9,719 bases of DNA, taken from contig SCUP01000187.1 of assembly GCA_004297665.1 (NCBI GenBank), positions 1 through 9,719 on the forward strand, in the 5' to 3' direction. Positions 5,102-9,719 of the stretch are shown here, piece after piece. Source of the DNA: Nitrosarchaeum sp. GTDB lineage: Archaea > Thermoproteota > Nitrososphaeria > Nitrososphaerales > Nitrosopumilaceae. Each line of letters opens with the position of its first letter. The first letter of the stretch is position 1. The notes under the pieces were generated by a model. That model had not been told where the DNA came from, searched no databases, and saw only the letters and a program-made list of their open reading frames with translations. The translations under genes and the position numbers were made by a program.

Positions 5102-7753
5102 TTGGATAAATCACAAATAGAAAGTACTATCAATGAGATCCGTAAGCGCAGTGGCGCTGTAACGGCTTTCAATCAAGATAAAATTTCAAACGCTATATTT
5201 AGAGCGTTGGCAGCCACCTCTAAAGCCGACCGTGTGCTAGCCGATCAACTTGCAAATAAAGTCGTGCAAAAATTAGTCGAACAAGGATTCACAAATTCTA
5301 GAACTCCTACAGTTGAGGATATTCAAGATATTGTGGAATCAACCCTTATCGATTGTGGTAACAGTGACATTGCAAAAGCGTATATCGTTTACAGACATGA
5401 ACGAAGAAAATTAAGAGACGAAAAAATGAAAGTCTTAAACACAAAATCTTTAGATACTGTCTCAAAGAATTTTGATCTAAATTGCTTGAGGGTATTAGCA
5501 TCTAGATATCTTTTCAGAAATAGTAAAAATGAAATCACTGAATCTCCAACTCAAATGTTTGAAAGAGTAGCAATTCTAGTTGGAATTGGCGATATTCTAT
5601 ATGATGCCCAAGTATTTGATAAATCTGGAAATATTACCCAAAATACTGAAGAAGCACGTACATATCTTGAGAAATTAGATAATTTTGATTACAAATTCAA
5701 GATTGGAGAATACTTTCTCAACAAGTGGCACTTTAGATCTTTAATCAATCACTATGTAACACTTGCAAACAAAGGTCAGATGAAAGTCAGCTTTAAAGAT
5801 CTTCTGACACTACTTGCAGCCAAAAAACTTGATAACTATGCAGACAAGATTACAGAATATTTTGAATTGATGACTGCACAAGATTTCCTGCCAAATTCAC
5901 CAACAATGATGAATGCTGGTGGTAGATTGGGTCAGCTTTCTGCATGTTTTGTTCTTGGTATGCCCGATGATATGGAACAAATCATGAAATCAACTTCTGA
6001 TGCAGCACTAATTTTCAAGTCAGGAGGAGGAGTTGGAATCAACTATTCTGATCTTCGTGAAGAAGGTGATATTGTTGCATCAACATCTGGTGTAGCATCA
6101 GGTCCTGTATCTTTTATGAATATTATCAACACCGTAACTGAAGTTGTAAAACAAGGTGGAAAAAGAAGAGGAGCTAACATGGGAATCATTGAAGCTTGGC
6201 ATCCTGACGTTGAAAAATTCATTACAAATAAAACCGAGCCTGGTGTATTAGAGAACTTTAATGTCAGTGTAGGCATATGGGAAGATTTTTGGAATGCACT
6301 TGTAAACACAGATGATGGCAAGTACATGTTACGTAGTCCACGTGACAGAAAGCCAGTAAGAGAAATCAACGCACATCAATTAATTGATTTGATAGCCATG
6401 TCTGCATGGAAGAGTGCAGAACCTGGATTGATCTTCTTTGATCAAATTAACAAATACAATGTATTTGCAAAAGCAAGACAATCTCCACTAAGAGCTACAA
6501 ACCCATGCGGTGAACAGAGTCTATATCCATACGAATCATGCAATCTTGGTTCCATCAATTTAGTGAATCTTGTAAAAAGAAAGGCTGATGGAGAATACGA
6601 ATTTGATTGGCAAAGATACGAAGAAACAATTAGAAAGACAACAAGATTCTTGGATAACATCATTGATGTGAATCATTATCCTGTAAAAGATATTGACATT
6701 GCATCTAAAGATTCTAGAAGAATTGGATTGGGTGTAATGGGAGTTGCAGATCTCTTATACAAATTAAAAATTCCATACAACTCCAAGGCAGGCTATGAAC
6801 TACAATCAAAGCTATCTGAAGCATTGACCTATTATTCCATGGAGGAAAGTGTGGCACTTGCAAAATCTAGAGGTGAATTTCCACTTTGCTCAAAGACAGA
6901 ATATCCAGAAGGAAAGATTCCAATTGCAGGATATTACGAGAAACCTAAAGAATCACATTGCTATGAATGGGATGCACTAATTGAGAAAATTAAGAAGCAT
7001 GGAATAAGAAATGTCTTGACTACTACAGTAGCTCCAACTGGAACATTATCCATGATTGCTGATTGTTCAAATGGAATGGAACCGGCATTTGCTTTAGTGT
7101 TTGAAAAGAGAGTAACTGTAGGTAGATTCTTCTATACCAACAAGATTGTTGAAGAAGTACTCAAAGAACATGGTCTATACAGCGATGAACTACTTGCAAA
7201 GATTGCAGACAACTATGGATCTCTAAAAGGAATTCCTGAAATCCCACAATGGATGCAAGATGTATTTGTTACTGCAATGGATATTCACTGGGCAGATCAT
7301 CTAATGGCTCAAGGTGTATGGCAAGATTGGATAGGAAATGCAATTGCCAAGACAATTAACATGCCCTATGATGTTACTGCAGATGATGTAAAATCTGCAT
7401 ATCTACTAGCTCATGAATTGGGATTAAAAGGAATCACAGTATATCGTGATGGTTCTAGACATAAGCAAGTACTTCATATGACAAGTGAAAATGCACAAAA
7501 AACATTTGATGTTACACCAAGTGAATATGTTACTGGATATGTAACAACTATGATTTCAAATCCATACATCAAATCTCAAGTACATAGTGCACTTGAACTC
7601 AAAGTTCGTGATGAAGAAATTACATCTGAGCCTATGAGACAAGAAGAAATATCTGAAGATCGTCTATGTCCAACATGCAAAAATAATCTTGTATTTGTAG
7701 AAGGATGTAGTATCTGTATAGAATGTGGGTTCAGCGGTTGTACTTCTGGATAG
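5102..7753 (+). CDS. nrdJ: Adenosylcobalamin-dependent (class II) ribonucleoside reductase
   Basis: This 883-aa enzyme converts ribonucleotides to deoxyribonucleotides in the cytoplasm, using adenosylcobalamin to make the thiyl radical. An ATP-cone occupies about 16-110 (AVTAFNQDKISNAI, PTVEDIQDIVE, AYIVYRHERR). The catalytic barrel shows LPNSPTMMNAGG at 263-274 and the first redox cysteine C282 (SACF). The radical site is NPCGE, with N467, C469 and E471. The partner cysteine C480 is in SCNLGSINL. The phosphate-binding motif is APTGTLS at 644-650. The C-terminus has CPTC ... CSIC-ECGFSGC (856-880), the cysteine-rich tail typical of NrdJ that carries the regenerating dithiol or zinc. The start is TTG, forced by an in-frame stop directly before it; the next Met is at residue 109, inside the ATP-cone. 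It is the only catalytic RNR in the window. The ATP-cone implies dATP/ATP allosteric control. Confidence 0.96.
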   Translation: MDKSQIESTINEIRKRSGAVTAFNQDKISNAIFRALAATSKADRVLADQLANKVVQKLVEQGFTNSRTPTVEDIQDIVESTLIDCGNSDIAKAYIVYRHERRKLRDEKMKVLNTKSLDTVSKNFDLNCLRVLASRYLFRNSKNEITESPTQMFERVAILVGIGDILYDAQVFDKSGNITQNTEEARTYLEKLDNFDYKFKIGEYFLNKWHFRSLINHYVTLANKGQMKVSFKDLLTLLAAKKLDNYADKITEYFELMTAQDFLPNSPTMMNAGGRLGQLSACFVLGMPDDMEQIMKSTSDAALIFKSGGGVGINYSDLREEGDIVASTSGVASGPVSFMNIINTVTEVVKQGGKRRGANMGIIEAWHPDVEKFITNKTEPGVLENFNVSVGIWEDFWNALVNTDDGKYMLRSPRDRKPVREINAHQLIDLIAMSAWKSAEPGLIFFDQINKYNVFAKARQSPLRATNPCGEQSLYPYESCNLGSINLVNLVKRKADGEYEFDWQRYEETIRKTTRFLDNIIDVNHYPVKDIDIASKDSRRIGLGVMGVADLLYKLKIPYNSKAGYELQSKLSEALTYYSMEESVALAKSRGEFPLCSKTEYPEGKIPIAGYYEKPKESHCYEWDALIEKIKKHGIRNVLTTTVAPTGTLSMIADCSNGMEPAFALVFEKRVTVGRFFYTNKIVEEVLKEHGLYSDELLAKIADNYGSLKGIPEIPQWMQDVFVTAMDIHWADHLMAQGVWQDWIGNAIAKTINMPYDVTADDVKSAYLLAHELGLKGITVYRDGSRHKQVLHMTSENAQKTFDVTPSEYVTGYVTTMISNPYIKSQVHSALELKVRDEEITSEPMRQEEISEDRLCPTCKNNLVFVEGCSICIECGFSGCTSG

Positions 7754-7768
7754 AGAACAAATCATAAC

Positions 7769-7790
7769 TTTTTTACTTCCTTTTACTTTT
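7769..7790 (+). terminator. T-rich tract after nrdJ
   Basis: Three T-runs (7769-7774, 7781-7784, 7787-7790) fill the 45-base gap between nrdJ and the next gene. Archaeal RNA polymerase terminates at such tracts without a hairpin. No clear TATA box lies at the proper distance before ATG 7799, so read-through into the next gene is possible. Confidence 0.4.
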
Positions 7791-7798
7791 CATCTAAT

Positions 7799-8917
7799 AT
7801 GGATAAGAAGATTTTAGGAGCATATGTTGGTATTGCAGTAATTGCTATAATTGCAGTAGTACTGATCGCACCAAACTTAGAATCAATTACTAGTCAGAAA
7901 CATAATGAAAAAATTGGTCTTGTGATTAACACACCAAATCCATCCATATCTTTGCAGGACTTGAATCAAATTTACTCTGATGCATCTTCTACCGGAATTG
8001 GAAGAAGTAATGTATACTTATTTTGGAATATTGTTGAGCCTGTAAAAGGAGAATTCAACTGGGAACAATCAGATGTTTTAATGAGTTTTAATAAAAACAA
8101 TGATCTTAAAGTTACATTGTTTTTTTCTGTAATTAATGGAGAGACACTAGGACCTTTCCCAAATTGGATTGGAAAACCGTCCCTTAATGCAATTGGAGAA
8201 GACAGACTAGTCAGTGTTCTTGATGCAATATTGTCTCGTTATGATATTATTGATACAGTTGTAATTGCTGGTGAAACAGAATCACAATTTCGTTATTATG
8301 AACAAAATATTCCTGTATACAAAGAACTTTTTAACGGAGTATACGCTAAATTAAAAGAAAAACACCCTGATGTAAAGATAGGAAATGCATTTGCCTTACA
8401 TAATGTATTAAATAAAAATTTGGAATATGTTGTAACTGATTTAGCACTTGGTGATTTTGTTGCTTTCTCATATTTTCCAGTTGATAACTTGAATGATATA
8501 GTCAAAACTCCACAAGAAGCTAAAGAGGATTTGCAAAAAATATTTGAAATCATACCTGATAAAAAAATTGGATTTTTTGAGATTAGTTGGAGCACATCTG
8601 ATTTTGTAGGAGGAAACAATACATCTCAAAAAACATTCTTGGAAAAATCATTTGAATTTTATACCGAAAATGAATCTAAAATAGAATTTCTTACATGGTA
8701 TAGACAATATGATAGACCTGATGGTACATGTGTTATTGAAAAACCAGACATTGGTAATCAAACCCTCAGTGTAGGTGGTGGTTCTAGTTTAGGAAGTAGT
8801 GAGTATGTAATTGAACGATTAAGCCATTATGTTTGTAGTTCTGGATTATTGGATATTAATGGAATTCCTAAACCTAGTTGGAATGAATTTAAAAATCAGA
8901 TTGAAATGATCAACTAA
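7799..8917 (+). CDS. Membrane-anchored TIM-barrel, glycoside-hydrolase-like protein
   Basis: This 372-aa protein begins MDKK, followed by one hydrophobic segment at about 5-24 (GAYVGIAVIAIIAVVLIAP) with no obvious cleavage site, so it is probably anchored with the rest outside. The body resembles clan-A TIM-barrel glycosidases. Strand 2 is followed by WNIVEPVKGEFNWEQSD (76-92), the W-x-x-V-E-P-x-x-G-x-F/Y-x-W pattern. VVIAGETE (154-161) fits the strand-4 acid/base position (E159 or E161), and KIGFFEISWS (256-265) fits the strand-7 nucleophile (E261). A late FLTWYRQYD (297-305) supplies aromatic residues. C311 and C346 could form a disulfide. Family and substrate are not assigned. A surface glycan or S-layer-linked sugar is possible, but a non-catalytic binding role is not excluded. 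It abuts nep1 by one base, so the two are probably co-transcribed, without an obvious functional link. Confidence 0.65.
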   Translation: MDKKILGAYVGIAVIAIIAVVLIAPNLESITSQKHNEKIGLVINTPNPSISLQDLNQIYSDASSTGIGRSNVYLFWNIVEPVKGEFNWEQSDVLMSFNKNNDLKVTLFFSVINGETLGPFPNWIGKPSLNAIGEDRLVSVLDAILSRYDIIDTVVIAGETESQFRYYEQNIPVYKELFNGVYAKLKEKHPDVKIGNAFALHNVLNKNLEYVVTDLALGDFVAFSYFPVDNLNDIVKTPQEAKEDLQKIFEIIPDKKIGFFEISWSTSDFVGGNNTSQKTFLEKSFEFYTENESKIEFLTWYRQYDRPDGTCVIEKPDIGNQTLSVGGGSSLGSSEYVIERLSHYVCSSGLLDINGIPKPSWNEFKNQIEMIN

Positions 8918-8918
8918 A

Positions 8919-9587
8919 ATGATTTCTCTAGTTTTAGCAGAATCTGCGTTAGAACTTGTTCCTTTAGAGCTACAAGATCATCCATCAGTATTATCTCATG
9001 CACAAAAACTAGGAAAAGATCCATCTGAAATCTTACTTGATAATTCTTGGCACTTTGCTGCCATGAAAGGAATCAATAACGAAATCAAACGAGGAAGACC
9101 TGATTTAGTTCATTTTTCTATATTAGAGGCAACTACAATTCCATTGTATTTACAAAATAAAATTAAAATCTATATTCATACAATTGATGATAAAGTAATT
9201 TACGTTGGAGAAAATGTTCATATTCCAAAATCATATCATAGATTTGAAGGTTTGATTGAAAAATTATTTCTGGAAAAAACCATACGATTTGATACTAGTA
9301 TATTATTAGAAATCAAAGAAAAATCGTTTTCTGAATTAATTAATGAAATAAAGCCATCAAAAATTATTGGTTTTTCAACCAAAGGAGAGCTTAGTTCATT
9401 TGAAAAAATTAGCTCTGAAATATCAGATAATACATGTCTAATTATTGGTGGATTCCAGAAGGGTCATTTTTCTGAATCAATAAAAAACAAAATAAATCAC
9501 TTGTTTTCAGTTGATAACTTGTCTTATGAGGCACACGTAGTAATTGCACGCATACTGTACGAGTATGAAAAAACCGTTTTTATGTAG
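8919..9587 (+). CDS. nep1: 16S rRNA pseudouridine N1-methyltransferase Nep1 (Emg1)
   Basis: This 222-aa SPOUT-class enzyme uses S-adenosylmethionine to methylate N1 of a pseudouridine in the small-subunit rRNA and helps assemble the 30S subunit. The family signature is clear: LVLAESALELVPLEL at 4-18, EILLDNSWHFAAM at 37-49, KRGRPDLVHFSILEA at 57-71, HTIDDKVIYV at 87-96, and YHRFEGLIEKLF at 106-117. The C-terminal knot has FSTKGE (152-157) and IIGGFQKGHF (175-184), the SAM-binding loops. Length is normal for archaeal Nep1. ATG 8919 follows the previous stop by one base. TGATC at 8907-8911 could pair weakly with the 16S 3' end. The last codons overlap the likely TATA box of the following tRNA gene. 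Confidence 0.95.
   Translation: MISLVLAESALELVPLELQDHPSVLSHAQKLGKDPSEILLDNSWHFAAMKGINNEIKRGRPDLVHFSILEATTIPLYLQNKIKIYIHTIDDKVIYVGENVHIPKSYHRFEGLIEKLFLEKTIRFDTSILLEIKEKSFSELINEIKPSKIIGFSTKGELSSFEKISSEISDNTCLIIGGFQKGHFSESIKNKINHLFSVDNLSYEAHVVIARILYEYEKTVFM
9577..9584 (+). promoter_or_regulatory. TATA-like element for tRNA-Gly, inside the end of nep1
   Basis: TTTTTATG is centred about 29 bases before the first tRNA base and overlaps the last codons of nep1 (stop 9585-9587). The spacing fits an archaeal promoter, but the sequence is a weak TATA match. Read-through from nep1 is the alternative. Confidence 0.4.
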
Positions 9588-9609
9588 GAAATTAAGTTTG
9601 TTTTCTTGT

Positions 9610-9683
9610 GCAGTCATAGTATAGCCTGGTTAGTATTCGGGGTTTCCAACCCTGTGACGCGGGTTCGAATCCCGCTGACTGCA
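9610..9683 (+). tRNA. tRNA-Gly (anticodon UCC)
   Basis: The 74 bases fold into a full cloverleaf. The acceptor stem is GCAGTCA / TGACTGC (7 bp, perfect) with discriminator A at 9683. The D arm is GTAT / GTAT with two G-U pairs and loop AGCCTGGTTA. The anticodon stem is CGGGG / CCCTG with loop TTTCCAA, so the anticodon is UCC and it reads GGN-type glycine codons ending in A or G. The variable loop has four bases. The T arm is GCGGG / CCCGC with loop TTCGAAT. No intron interrupts it. CCA is not encoded, as is usual in archaea. Confidence 0.95.
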
Positions 9684-9688
9684 TTTTT
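9684..9688 (+). terminator. T5 tract after the tRNA
   Basis: TTTTT follows the discriminator base directly, a typical short archaeal stop signal for a stable RNA. Confidence 0.5.
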
Positions 9689-9691
9689 CCA

Positions 9692-9716
9692 ATCTAAAGA
9701 AAACCAATTTTTAGAT
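9692..9716. repeat. 7-bp inverted repeat downstream of tRNA-Gly
   Basis: ATCTAAA (9692-9698) and TTTAGAT (9710-9716) are perfect reverse complements with an 11-base spacer, and the stem extends inward by a G-T and an A-T pair. It may belong to a terminator or to a gene beyond the window edge, which cuts off three bases later. Confidence 0.3.
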
Positions 9717-9719
9717 GCA

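Noticed and set aside
6043..6369. Minus-strand ORF of 108 codons inside nrdJ
   Set aside because: Antisense to the conserved catalytic barrel; no motif or start signal.
8296..8619. Minus-strand ORF of 107 codons inside the glycosidase-like gene
   Set aside because: Fully contained antisense ORF with no domain and no promoter.
1..9719. CRISPR array, insertion sequence, integrase or tRNA-linked integration
   Set aside because: No regularly spaced direct repeats, no transposase or recombinase motifs, and no second copy of the tRNA 3' end seen in the window.

Overview
The window looks like a chromosomal segment of an ammonia-oxidising thaumarchaeon (Nitrososphaerota, probably Nitrosopumilales). 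It is AT-rich and has archaeal TATA elements about 26 bases before start codons. The genes support this placement: an archaeal thiolase/DUF35 pair, a B12-dependent ribonucleotide reductase (RNR), the archaeal/eukaryotic rRNA methyltransferase Nep1, and an archaeal-type tRNA-Gly. The organism call is inference from gene content. No IS element, phage gene, integrase or CRISPR array is visible.

Layout. The 3' end of a nitrilase-superfamily gene (1-207) converges on, and overlaps by 17 bases, a minus-strand gene for a small protein with two topoisomerase-type zinc ribbons (191-646). That gene is divergent from a thiolase (707-1861) across 60 bases that seem to share one TATA element. The thiolase is followed after one base by its DUF35 zinc-ribbon/OB-fold partner (1863-2228). 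A 53-aa zinc-ribbon protein follows (2300-2461). Next is a 697-aa protein (2607-4700) that fuses a winged helix, an ATP-cone and an NrdD-like body lacking every catalytic element. After about 400 bases without a convincing gene comes class II RNR nrdJ (5102-7753), then a membrane-anchored TIM-barrel, glycosidase-like protein (7799-8917). Nep1 (8919-9587) and tRNA-Gly(UCC) (9610-9683) close the window.

The most interesting part is 2460-7753. The 697-aa protein carries the anaerobic RNR scaffold, with recognisable NLPR, RFA-LD and C-terminal zinc-ribbon segments. It has no cysteine before residue 625 and ends just after the zinc ribbon, where the glycyl-radical loop should begin. It also gained an ArsR-like DNA-binding domain in front of its ATP-cone. 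I infer an RNR-derived pseudoenzyme that acts as a nucleotide-sensing transcription factor, functionally like bacterial NrdR but built differently. A perfect 16-bp palindrome lies at the expected transcription start of its own gene. Related but imperfect half-sites lie upstream of nrdJ. A testable model is dATP/ATP-responsive control of itself and of nrdJ.

The other genes are mostly housekeeping: the thiolase/DUF35 pair for acetoacetyl-CoA metabolism (mevalonate and/or 3-hydroxypropionate/4-hydroxybutyrate cycle), Nep1 for rRNA modification, and tRNA-Gly for translation.
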